NCBI RefSeq assembly: GCF_032854445.1
Contig: NC_088301.1
Coordinates: forward strand, 31,852,402 to 31,916,401
Direction of reading: 5' to 3'
DNA from: Liolophura sinensis
Lineage: Eukaryota; Mollusca; Polyplacophora; Chitonida; Chitonidae
Length of the DNA: 64,000 nucleotides
Of the stretch, positions 1 to 12,700 are shown one piece after another (position 1 is the stretch's first letter; the number at the start of each line of letters is the position of its first letter). The translations under genes were made by a program, and so were the position numbers. The notes beneath the pieces were generated by a model. That model saw nothing but the letters and a program-made list of their open reading frames with translations, searched no databases and had not been told where the DNA came from.

Positions 1-10
1 GCCATTACAC

Positions 11-278
11 TGGGCCCTCCGTAACTCAGTTGGTTAGCGCGCTAGCGCAGCGTAATGACCCAGGAGTCTCTCACCAATGCGGTCCCTGTGAGTTCAAGTC
101 CAGCTCGTGCTGACTTCCTCTCCGGCCGTACGTGGGAAGGTCTTCCAGCAACCTGCGGATGGTCGTGGGTTTCCCCCGGGCTCTACCCGGTTTTCACCCA
201 CCATAATGCTGACCACCGTCGTATAAGTGAAATATTCTTGAGTATGGCGTAAAACACCAATCAAATAAATAAATAAGT
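11..278 (+). mobile_element. tRNA-derived SINE, full length (main family)
   Basis: The tRNA-like head has an A-box-like CTCAGTTGGTTAG and a B-box-like GAGTTCAAGTCC. A GC-rich core, the GGCGTAAAACACCAATC end and an AATAAATAAA tail follow. It is flanked by the duplication CATTACAC (3-10 and 279-286). It lies in a SMARCA4-like intron, in sense orientation. Confidence 0.93.
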
Positions 279-371
279 CATTACACAGCATAGTATTAGA
301 ATGTGATACTGTATTTGACTTTAAATTTGTCTTTGACTATGTTGCTCATTTTACCTGATCATGTAAGTTCT

Positions 372-500
372 GTTGAGGTTTGTTTGGAATGTATGATGAC
401 ATCCTTTTGGAGAAATGTTAGTCTCAGCACCAGAAGTAATGTGCCTTGAAATATTGAGTTTTTAGGTCAAATACAGAATGATAAAATTCTTGGGCTTTTT
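372..500 (+). repeat. Unnamed interspersed repeat, copy 1
   Basis: It shares a patchy but clear match with 19535-19680: GAGGTTTGTTTGGAA, then GATGACATCC, then CAGCACCAGAAGTAAT and a TTTTTAGGT block, in the same order. The class is unknown. Confidence 0.45.
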
Positions 501-717
501 GTATGTCATGAGATTGATGATTTCTGTGAGGCAATGCAAGAAATAAAACTTGGAAACTGTCCTGGCATAAGCAGACATCACATTTGTAATAGTGAAGTTT
601 AAATTCCAAATAGTTTCTCTGACTTAGGGAAATATAGGTCTTTAGGCTAAGCCTTTGTGTGTGTATTGGATCAGTTGAATTTTAACATGTTTTTGACATA
701 TATTGTTGTTGTTACAG

Positions 718-3700
718 CCCTGACCTGTATCGTAGTGGAGGGAAGTTTGAATTACTGGACAGAATTCTGCCCAAGCTGAAGGTGCGCAATCATCGTGTGC
801 TGCTCTTCTGTCAGATGACCTCATTGATGAGTATCATGGAGGACTACTTTGTGTACAGAGGTGAGGCCAGTATATCACTTAGTCAAGCAGGAACTCGGCA
901 TACCCTGAATAAAATTCCCATCCTGCACTCTTTTGGGGTCATGAGGTGTTTGTCCAATCTCAGCCTCTGCCAGGGAAACTGAGATTTCCCTGCTCCTATT
1001 ATCCCTGGAGCCTGAGCAGCACTAATCAGTCCACATCACTTGTAACGTCACTTTGGTGGCCTCAAATGCAGTTTATCATAGATCACATGCCATTCACTAA
1101 TATGGCATGCACTTGTAGCTGACTGGGGGGTAAAAAATCAGTAATAGACTGATTGTTAGCTCAGGGCACTCTTGGTTTTTTCCACACATAAAGTGATCAC
1201 CATCGTGTGACTCATTCTTGAATACGGCATCGAACCATCAAACTCTGACTAAATAAATAAATTTCTTTTTTTCAATGCATAAAGTGTATCTATCTTTTAA
1301 ATCCTAAGGCGTTACATTTGCAACAATGGATAACTGATGCATCAGCTAGGTGAGATGAACGTTACCAGCTTACACTGTGATGATTCATGCTTTGTGAACT
1401 GTTTTAAGCCAATGCTTGTGTGTGCTACTATAACAGTGGTAACGTGTGTTTCTTAGGGTTCAGGTACCTGCGTCTGGATGGTACCACCAAATCTGAGGAC
1501 CGAGGCCACCTACTTGAGCTCTTCAATGCCCCTGGCTCTCCATACTTCATCTTTCTACTGAGTACCCGTGCTGGAGGCTTGGGGCTCAACCTCCAGGTGG
1601 CTGACACCGTCGTCATCTTTGACTCAGACTGGAACCCTCATCAGGTGTGTACTTGATACTAATGCATGTATTTAGAAATGCTTCTAATGAGCTTTTCCCC
1701 AGAAGCGTCTCGTGGATTGTATCGCTGTGAGTTCAAATCCAGCTTATGCTGGCTTCCTCTCCAGCTGTACGCGAGAAGGTCTATCAGCAGCCTGAGGATG
1801 GTCATGGATTTCCCTCGGACTGTGCCCGGTTTCCTCCCGCCATAATGTTTGCCGCCGTCGTATAAGTGAAATATTTTTGAGTACGGTGTATAACACCAAT
1901 CAAATAAATAAATAAATAATTAGCTTTTCTTTTCCTATAATGGTGGTGGTTTACCAGTAAGCATTCACAAAACATTTTACTTCAGGTATGAATTTTATGA
2001 ATACCTTATTAATGGACCTGAAAGGGAATTAAAAATGATTACAGCATGAAATGTTTATGATCCTAATTTGCAGACAAGACTATCATATAGAAGATTAAGA
2101 AGTTTTCTAAACTTTGATTAAGGCTTTTAGACCAAGACAAGAACGCCATAAATGCTGTTTGACCAAATTCTTCATGAGGATGAAACCAGCTATAAGGTTT
2201 CATAAAAAGGCAGAATTTAACTTAAAATACATAAATAAACAGTATATTCAAAGGAATAGGTTCGATTTAACTTCTTTTCACAGTTATGATTCATTGGTGT
2301 TTGCTGCTTTTCCCTATCTTTGGAGATCATAGTTGAAGATTGCCAGCAGCCAATGATATTTCATGTTTTATTTACTTTTAGGATCAACAAGCTCAAGACA
2401 GGGCTCACCGTATTGGTCAGCAGAATGAGGTGAGAGTGCTGCGCTTGATGAGTGTGAACTCTGTGGAGGAGAAGATTCTGGCTGCTGCTCGCTACAAACT
2501 CAACGTGGATGAGAAGGTCATTCAAGCAGGCAGGTTTGATCAGAAGTCCACAGGCTCCGAGAGGAGACAACTCCTACAAGACATCCTGTCAAAAGACAAT
2601 GATGATGAAGAGGTGCGGACACTGTTAAATTGTTGTTTTCAGCTGTGGCTTTATGTCATGAAGTTTGTAACTGATAAAGGGTGTTGTCCTTACCCATAAA
2701 CTTGACTACTTTCATACATGTGAAAAAGTTCTTGAATCAGTGATTAAACCCCAGTGAAATATAGAATAAAAATACAATTTTCAGCAGCTGTATAGTGCCC
2801 TATACTTTGCAGCAGCTGTATAGCAACCTTGTATGTACATGTAGCAGCCCTGTACTTTTAAGCGGCTATATAGCAGCCCTGTACTTTTCAGCGGCTATAT
2901 AGCAGCCCTGTACTTTTCAGCGGCTATTTAGCAGCCCTGTACTTTTCAGCGGCTATATAGCAGCCCTGTACTTTTCAGCGGCTATATAGCAGCCCTTTAT
3001 TTTCAGCATCTGATCTGTTTCTTGCTACGGATAGTCGTGGGTTTCCTCCCACCATAATGCTGGCCATTGTCCTATAAGTGAAATGTCCTTGAGTACAGTT
3101 TAAAACACCAATTAAATAAATTGTTTCCAGTATTTCTAAGATATTTTGTATGATTAAACGTATTCTTTCATATAAGTTTGTATTAAAGCTGAACAGTAAA
3201 TGAGTGTTATGCTTGGTGTTGTCTGAAAGGCTGTTTTTTCTCCTTGAGCAGGATGAAGATGAGGTGCCAGATGATGAAACCATCAACCAAATGTTGGCCA
3301 GAACAGAAGAAGAGTTTGATCTCTACCAGGTATGTATTTACAGTTAAGCTCCGTGTAATTACATAAGGGGTGATGTTTTGTCATCCTCGGGGACGATCAA
3401 GGGTTGGTGACCTAGGTTCTATGTATGCTGTCAACATGACTGCAATCAAAGCTCATTGAAAAGCCTGAAATTTGAACATAACTTTTCCATTCCTCAAAAA
3501 GCATGGAAAATCAGTTTTTCTTTTTGCAGTTGGGCCTGGAAAAGCCTTGCAGTTGAGGCCATGGAATCAGTTTGTGCTACTGTTTTATAGTATGTTAACA
3601 CTGTCTTGGGGAAATTGATTTTGCAGCGTCTTTGAAATTGGTTAATGCATTGCAATGTTTATGTGAAAGACTAAACGTTCAGCTAATTAATGTCGTTTTA

Positions 3701-6700
3701 CAATGCTTCTAGATTGTGTAAGTGTAGAATAGTCAGTCCAAGTTGCCTGGAAAATGTGAACTTTAGGCTTTAAAAGCCTTGAAAAAGTTCCGAGCTTTGA
3801 AATGTGTGCAAACCATGTTCATTTCTGCCAATCATTTGTTCCTCTGGATAATTGTTTTGATCCCTTGTTGTAGCCCTTGTTCTGAAGAAAGAATCGGGGA
3901 AAATCTCTTGAAACTGGAAATAGATTGGTAAAGGTTTTTGTTTTTCATGAACCACCCTGATATGTTTTAGAGCATGTTTGTATGTGTAATCATATATCAA
4001 CTCATGATGTATTGCTGTTTTGTGTAGCGGATGGATTTGGAGCGTCGCAGGGAGAGCTCGCGTGATGCCAAACGTAAACCTCGTTTGATGGAAGAGGATG
4101 AGCTGCCTCAGTGGCTGCTTAAGGATGAACAGGAGGTAGGTGTGCAGGCATTTCATCTCCATGAACTATCAACTATAGATTGTCTAACCTGTGTCTACAA
4201 TAAGTACATGTGGTCATGGGTTACACCCGGGTTCTGCCCAGTTTCCTCCCACCATAACGCTGGTCACCGCCATCATGTAAGTGAAATATTATTAAGTATG
4301 GCCTAAAGCACCAATCACATAAATATATAAATACAAGTACATGAAATAACTACATGGAAGTTTGGCATGGCCTGGTACTTCAAGATTGCTTGCCTTTCAA
4401 TTGCTAGGACACACAGTATGTGGGTTCATGCCCAGCCTTGGCCAGGGAACTTGTAGACTCTCACTGTTCCTGGCATTGATGACATTGTATATGGCCTAAA
4501 ATTTGGTTCATAACTAAGTTGTCTGATTCTGGGAGTTCTTTTGATCCCAGAAAGATGTTTTGGGGTTTTGGCTTTCAGTATGGAAAGGATTTATGCTCAT
4601 CTTTTTTATGTTATTTTAGGTGGAGAGGTTGACATTTGAGGATGAAGAAGACAAGATGTTTGGGCGTGGCTCACGACAGAGGAAGGAGATTGACTACTCT
4701 GATCAGCTGACTGACAAGCAGTGGCTAAGGGTAGGCTCCCCCCTACATGAACTATATTGTGATTGAAGTAGATTCAGTTTATCACTATCAGTGATGAGGA
4801 AAGTTGTTTATGCCCGTCCAGTTCTCACTGGTTTTTCTCATCATCGTTGTTGATTGCTGACACACAAAACAAGTATATATAATTTTCACTTAGCTCAGAC
4901 ACGAGGTGCAGGTTCAAATCCCATGTAGGACAGGGAATTATTCTGGGGCAATAAGGGGTTGTTGATAGCTGTGTGGCCATTTGCATGAGTTAATGTTCAT
5001 TAAGGCCGCTTGTCTTCCACCAGTATGATGTGGATATCAGAATGCACCACTGACCACCTTCATATAAGTGAAAAAAATTTAAGTATGGTATTGAGCAAAA
5101 ATCAAATCAGTCAATAAATACATGACATTGCCTATTTCAGGCGATTGAAGATGGAAATCTAGATGAGGTGTCCGAGAGGAGGAGGTCAACAAAGAAATCC
5201 AAGAAGAGGAAGTCTGACCCGGATGATGGAGACAAGAAGACGCAAAAGAAACGTCGAGGACGTCCTCCAGTAGAAAAACCAAGTCCTAATCCTCCCAAAC
5301 TGACCCGCAACATGAAGAAACTGCTGGACTTTGTCATTAACTACAGAGATAGGTCCGTTACCGGGTAACTTGATGCCCCGCCCTTCCCTGGTTACTGGGC
5401 ACTCTGGCTTCTTCCCCACAACAGATATTCTCCCAGTAGGCCCTGTCTATCAAAAGGGACTCTTTCGAACTGTTGGCAATGATATGGCTAAAATTCTGCC
5501 AATGTTGATATAAACCTTAATGAGTCATTCATTCTTCTAAACACAATAAACCAAATGAAATTATTTCTTAAAGTAGATATTTTAAGGATTGGTTTTTTTT
5601 TAAAGTTTTGGTTAAGAGGCTGAAAAATTGTTTCCAAGATAGATGTGTTTAACACTGATTTTGTTTTTAACAAGACTGGTATAATTTAACAGCTACGTAT
5701 GTAGATTGACTTAAAATTATAATTACACCAGTTAACCACACAACTGCTAGCAATATATGAATATTTAGGGCTACAGAGATTTCCGAAATATTGAAACTCC
5801 GCTATCAATTAGTGGAAATCTTGAAGAAAATGTGATGTAATTTTGTTTCATGTATCAAATTTTGTGGGAGAATATCTGTTGGTGTTTATTACACCGTTCC
5901 ACCTTTGCTCTGACCTGTGAAGTTCTCAAGGGCTACATTTGGTGATGGAATACACTCTGGTATACTCTAGCATGCATTCACTATTTTGTCATTCTTGTCC
6001 CTGCTCATAGCTTATCCATACTTTTGTTTTAGTTTTTTATATTTTTAACTATGCATGTCTTAAAGCAGTCATTTGATACAAAAGGATTGAAGCTACAAAG
6101 GTTGTTATCTTTTCAGCTAATCGTAAAATTTATGAAAAAGCTCCTCAGCACCTTTCAAATATTTGGCATTGTACAGTTCCAAGCAGTGGTTCAGTGGTAC
6201 ACAGCTCTTTAGTTCATTTTGGGTTTAAGCCAGGGGTTTTGTGAGGCACCTGGCAATAGGGGATGTTTAGGGTAAATGTTGAGTGTGGCATTAAACACCT
6301 ATCAAATACATGTAAATAGTCAATACATAACTCACTTAATGTATTACTCACAATCCTTTTGTTCAGTTGACTGTCATCAACCCTATAAATATATTTTGAA
6401 TGTAGGACATTTGATGGGTTGAAGTTCTCTCTTCTCAATACATGGTAATAGATACATGTGAATGTAGTGTACAGTTTTTGTGTTTTAGGCTTGTTTCTTA
6501 GTTTATAGTCTTTTATAGTTTTTTTTTAATATAAAGACACTTACTTTTGCATAGCTTAACTCTCAGGTTTAGGCAGTGTCCAACAGAAAGCATAGTCTAC
6601 TGCATTTGACTTCTCAAACTTGTGCACAGTGTATTCGAGACCGAAGACAGTCGGGCATTTGCTGTTTTACTCGCGGCAACATGCTTACTAGCTAGGTTCC

Positions 6701-9700
6701 AGCAGTGAAAACATTGTCTAAATAATGTTGGCTTCACAGCCTCTTAAGTCCAAAACCAGGTTGTGTTGACGTTCACAATTTACGTATGCTGCCGTTGCCT
6801 TACATACTATAATTTCCGTTAATTATCCTATGTGCTTTTCTGATCATCGTCCAGTGTTGTTGATTTCCCCTATACCTTCCCTTGTTATTTTTTCCACCTT
6901 GTTGTCTGCTTGCCGCTGACTCGTACGAGCGAAGTGCCCGAAAGTCCATGGTCTCGAATTTAAACAAACATGGCCATAGAAGTGAATGCAAGTTGCAGTT
7001 AACCCTTGATAGAGAATGAAACTACTTCTTTAAAATATTTTATTGTAGTTTTGGGGAAACTCATCAGAGGATATTTTTAGCCTACATATTTAAAAGTAGT
7101 CTTAGTTGAAGTTCGAGTTGCTTTGGATTCCTGATTTCTTTTTCCTACCCTGGCATTTAGCATGGTGTCATGTTGTGGATTTAGGCAAGTCTGGTGAGAA
7201 TTGTTGTGACCATCAGTGTACATACATACATACATACATATATATATATATATGTATATATATATATGATAGATTCCCTGCCCGGGAATGTTTTTAATTC
7301 AGATAGTTTATACATTCAGATTATGATTTTATTTAAAGGATCATGATAATTTGAATTGTATAGCCGCAATGGTTGCTGTATTAATGCTTTTGAGGTAGCC
7401 AAATTGCCTTTGATAATGTTCTTGACAACCGCCTGCCTCGTTCAGTGTCATGTGAAGAATATGTTTACATGAAATCAGCCTTAATATAACAAAATAGTTT
7501 TGCAAAGTAGTGAGTACTTCATTTATCCCTATTTTATAATGGCATCTATCGTAAAATTTTTATATTCAGTATAGTTAGTCGGTGTCCTAAACCGGTTCTT
7601 ACATTGTACTGTTATGTTTACAGTGATGACCGCATCCTAAGCCAGGTCTTCATGCAGCTGCCCTCACGGAAGGTCATTCCAGACTACTATGATGTCATCA
7701 AGAAACCTGTGGATTTCAGAAAGATTAAGGTAAACTTTTCATTTGGCTTAGATTTCACACAGTTAGCTTTTTGTTATTCATGTTTCTATGTCCTGTCAAG
7801 TGAGCTATGATATGTTTACACGTGTACAGCCTGTCTCTATTTTCTTGAAACTTTGTACATATGTAGCCTGTCTGTAGTTTTCTGTGGAGATTTGGGGGGT
7901 GTTATGGTTTTGTGTAGGCTATGTTGCACTTCTTGCATTAGGATTCTTTTCACTGTTAAAAAATGTTCACACCATGACATAGTTACAATACTGCTGATGT
8001 AGCACTAAGCCATAAACAAAGATTGGAAATAATTGTAACTTTGTGAAGGACATAATGGCAAATCTTCCTGCTGTTCACAGAACTAATGAAGTTACAATGT
8101 TATTTACATGGCAGTTTTGTCCTGTATTAATCACTTGGCATCTATCAAAATACTGTTCTGTGCAAGACAGTGTCCACGTCCTGTTGCTTATTTCTAGGCT
8201 TATAATCATTCATTCTTCAAATTCTTGACTGGCTCGGATAGCACAGTTGGTAGAGCGTCCACTTCGGGACTGGTAGATCCAGGATCAATCCTTGATCGAG
8301 TCACACCTAAGACTTTAAAAGAGGAAGTTGTAACTTCCTCGCTTGGCGTTCAGCATGAAGGGGATAGTGCAACGACTGGTTGACCCGTATCAGTATAATG
8401 GCTCGGGCGGGGCGGCTTACTTGCCTTCGGTAAGTCGTCTCAGTGAAGCAGCACTAAATAAAAGAGCAGTTGAAATCCGTCCTGCAACAAGAAGGCACAT
8501 TACACGTACATGCACCCTAATGATTCCTTGGTCGTCATATGACTGAAAAATTGTTGAGCACGACGTTAAACCCCAAGCACTCACTCACTCAAATTCTTGA
8601 GATTCTCTGTGCATTTATGAATGGGGACTCTGTGGCTCAGTTGGTTAGCACGCTAGCGCAGTGTAATGACCCAGGAGTCTCTCACCAATGTGGTCGCTGT
8701 GAGTTAAGTCCAGCTCATGCTGGCTTCCTCTCCGGCCGTAAGTGGGAAGGCCTTCCAGCAACCTGCGGATGGTCGTGGGTTTCCCCCGGGATCTGCCCGG
8801 TTTCCACCCACCATCATGCTGGCCGATGTCGTACAAGTGAAATATTCTTGAGTACGGCATAAAACACCACTCAAATAAATAAATAAATTTATGAATGGTT
8901 ATGGCTAAACCCCATGGCAGGATTTTTTCAGCAGTGTGGTGACGACCATGATACAAATGATATGTGATACAGCTTGTGTGGTGCTGATCTAGTGCTCCTG
9001 TGTGTATTGCAGTCTCGTATTAAGGAGCATCGTTATCGCAGCCTGGATGACCTGGAGAAGGATGTCATGTTACTATGTAAGAATGCTCAGACGTACAACG
9101 TGGAAGGGTCTGTGGTAAGTCTTGTGTACCAGCCTTTAACACTCTGACATGTACCAGCCTCTTGGCAAACTCACTCTTCAACACACTTGGCAAATATGGA
9201 TCTTAATGAATAAATTCCAGCTTTACATCACAGTAATGCATCTATAGGGTGATTGACCAGTGTGGTTAGGTGTTCATATCCAGGTCTCTCAGTTTAGGCT
9301 GCAGCTTTTAAGTTAGGAGGTTTCTCAGGTCAGCAATTTACCCCAGACACTCAGCTGTATACCTGGTCGCCATTTTATAGTTGAAACGTTCTGGAGCATT
9401 GCATTAAACACTAATGAAAGAAAGTACATCAGAATAGATGCCTTCCCTGTATGAAGTGACCTTCAGTTTCCTAGGGGTTTTTAAATTTTTCGGTTGCTGT
9501 ACTAATCTGGTGAAAAAAAAGCCCTTTTTGAGTACACATCCAAGTACTTGTACCTGACGAATAAGTCCATCAAAATGAAACTACTGTGACTTCAGTTACG
9601 TATTTTGCCTAATTATAAGCCTTCTATTGATTGTTTAATGTTTGTATGGTGACTGGATAATAGCAGTGGTGTAACTAATAACTTTTTAGGGTGCTTGCTC

Positions 9701-12700
9701 TCGGTGCAGATTGACAATGAAAACTGCTTGCCTGCACTCAATTTCATTTGCCATGCCACGACCCAACCAATTGTTTTACAATTTATTGCAAACATTAACA
9801 TTGAATTTGTGTTGAATGAAAAACAACCCCTGTTTCCACATTCATACATATTTATCTTACATGTTATTGCAATGAAGTCATTAAAATAAAAGAACTGACT
9901 TCAGATTTGTGTTGTGCTGTTCATTCATGTATCTGTTTGATGTATTCAGTCATTAACCATACATTGCAGTTCACTCATATACTACTACATGTATATGAGT
10001 GCAGATCTTTTAGCTTGACCCAAGGATTCCAACAAACATTCATTTTCTAAAACAGGAACCTAATGTATTTATTGATAGAAGTTTGGGAATAATTTGTCAG
10101 ATGTATTTGTTTTATTTAATTATTACTCAGAATCCATTATGAGTGCTTACACTACATTGTTTTCGACCGGTAGTAAGTCAAAAAGACTCCACTGAATCTT
10201 CTCATTTGCCACGAACACTAGGTAAACGACATGGTGACCAGCCGCCACTGAGCCTTCTCGGTGTTGTGTGGAGAGTGCTAGGCCTAGACACACTTCTGAT
10301 TTTATAGCACGAATACATCTGTGTCTGGGAGAATACGCACTGTACACTAGGCAAAAGCCTCGTTCTGATTTCATCCACCCATTTGAAAGCTGTGCATGCT
10401 GAAGTGAAGTTCATGATTTTACACAAATATTTTATCAGTGCAGTTCAAAGATTCAAGGAAGCGAAGGATTGTCAACATGTGCAGTTCAGATCATAGATTA
10501 TTTTATTGCTCAGGCATGTCACTTCCAGTTGCAGTTAAGTTACATAGCTGAATTGTAATGTTAAGTTGTATGGGTTTACAACGCCATACACGGCTCTGTT
10601 TTCTTAATACGCAACTTGATCAGCATAAACCAGTATCAGTGCGACTGTGCACTGAAAAAAAAAAGTAGTAGTACAATATAATGTCCTACTTCCTGATTTA
10701 GACTTTTGCTGGGACTGATTGAACTGAGTGTTGTTGTTGTTTTGTTAGATATACGAGGACTCCATTGTGCTGCAGTCAGTGTTCACAAGTGCCCGAGAGA
10801 GGCTGGAGAAGGGGGGTCAGTTCCCGTCTGACGATGAGAGTGGGAGTGACGGGGAGGATGTAGAGGGGGAGGGAGAGAGGGCAGAAGAGGAGGAAGAAGA
10901 GGAGAATGGAGGCGAGGAAGACGATGAAGATGGTCAGTACCAGGTCATCCTTAAACACCCATTTGTTGAGCATGACCGTACCCTAGCACCATAGTGTATG
11001 ATCAATTGACCGATTAAGAATTCTTATTTTTTAATTCTTACTGATGATAAAGATGGTGATTATTATGGACAAAAGTGATTTTTATACTTTAAAATCCCAC
11101 TGAGAACCTCTCCTTTATTGGACAGTTCATCAGGTTTCGCGCAGCAAATCACATCGCATTACCCACCATATAACATCGTCCAGCATACCACATCATCCAG
11201 CGCTCTACATCATCCAGCACACTACATCATCCACCATATAACATCGTCCAACATACCACATCATCCAGTACATCGCATCATCCACCATATAACATCGTCC
11301 AACATACCACATCATCCAGCATATCATCCACCTTACATCTGCACCTTACATCACCATCCATGAGCTAAAACTTCAGGTGAATCAGCAGATGGACTGTCAG
11401 CTTGAGCATGTGTTCACAGTGGAGTGTTGTGTTAACAGGTCAGTCTGTGAGGATGAAGATCAGGCTGGGCAAAGACAGTGCTAAGAAGAGTCAGGTGAGA
11501 GCTCCTCAGACTTTCATACAGTATTAGATCTCTAAAAATATCCATGTTCTAACATTAAATCAAGGATAAGTGGAGTCAAATCTGGCAGATATGGTTTCAA
11601 GGCTAAATGTCTGATTTGAATGATGTTTTACTTTTTGTGATGCAGTGTAACATTGGACAGGCCTGACTTCTTTTTCTGTGTTGAAGAAAAAAAAAAAAAA
11701 GGAAGGCATCGATACCATAAGGCATTAAATTAAGACAATCTAGAGTATCCCTCTGGTTTTATTTATAGTCTATGGGCACGTTTTAAAAAACCCATTTTGA
11801 AGGTCCAAAAGTTTCAACTTTTATATAAACCAACATATTTGAAGCTAGATGCTCAGTATAAGCATATATTTAAGTTTAATCTAAATTACAGTTTTAGGCT
11901 GAAGTTTGAAATCGCTTTGTGAAATGGGAACCTTTTTTTTTTTGGTTCAACCATAACAGTTTTGCTAAAAACGACTTTTGTACAAAGCATATGCAGTGTT
12001 TGATTAATGTGTTCTCAAGCAACACTTAATGTTGCATTTATTTAAAAGACTACTGACTTAAGCAGTTCACTATGCTTGGGAAGTTTTGTGAAAGCAGGCC
12101 TTGAACTGTACTATATACATGTATGTATTTTGCAGGAGAAGAGCCGTCGTCGCAAGTCACGTCAGATGAAGGCCAAGCCTGTGATCAGTGACGAGGATGA
12201 GTCTGAGGACTCAGGAGGAGTGAGTGATCAATGATTCCTCATGTCTGCCTGCTCGCTCCCTCGCTCACTTACATGGTAGTAGTGCTCTTGCTTGCATTTT
12301 TGTTGTTTTGTAGCTTTTTGTTGGAACGCCTAATTTTTCAACAAGTGTATTGATAACATGCTCTGTCGGTTGATTTCAGCTTTATGGGCGTGTGGTGTCA
12401 TTGTATTTTCATTTGTTATATTCAGAATTGAGCTAATTTTGCAGCCGCTGAACGTGATGTAGCTGCTCTGGTTCTGCTGGTATAGCTTTAGACAGCATGT
12501 ATGTTGTAATAAGTTTGCCCAGTTTTGAGTTTGTAGTATTAAAGCTTGCTAACAACATTATTCTTTAAAATATACCTATTGTACTAACAGATTTCACGCA
12601 AAGAGACTGTCGTTATTAGATTTATGGACTATTGTCTATTTTTTTAGCCTATATTTAGCTGTCTGCAAAATCATACTCACTACCAAAATTGCCTGTAGTC

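Noticed and set aside
5353-5513. Read-through ORF after SMARCA4-like exon 7
   Set aside because: Splicing at 5352/7624 restores the bromodomain ([14 protein letters not shown]). The extension matches nothing.
8229-8300. Possible genuine tRNA gene
   Set aside because: The A- and B-box-like motifs belong to the SINE head. There is no plausible acceptor stem, and the SINE body follows directly. The same applies to the other SINE heads.
10933-10994. Alternative end of the SMARCA4-like gene by retention after exon 10
   Set aside because: The donor GTCAGT at 10933 and exon 11 keep frame and continue the family C-terminus (SVRMKIRLG). The retained peptide looks intronic.
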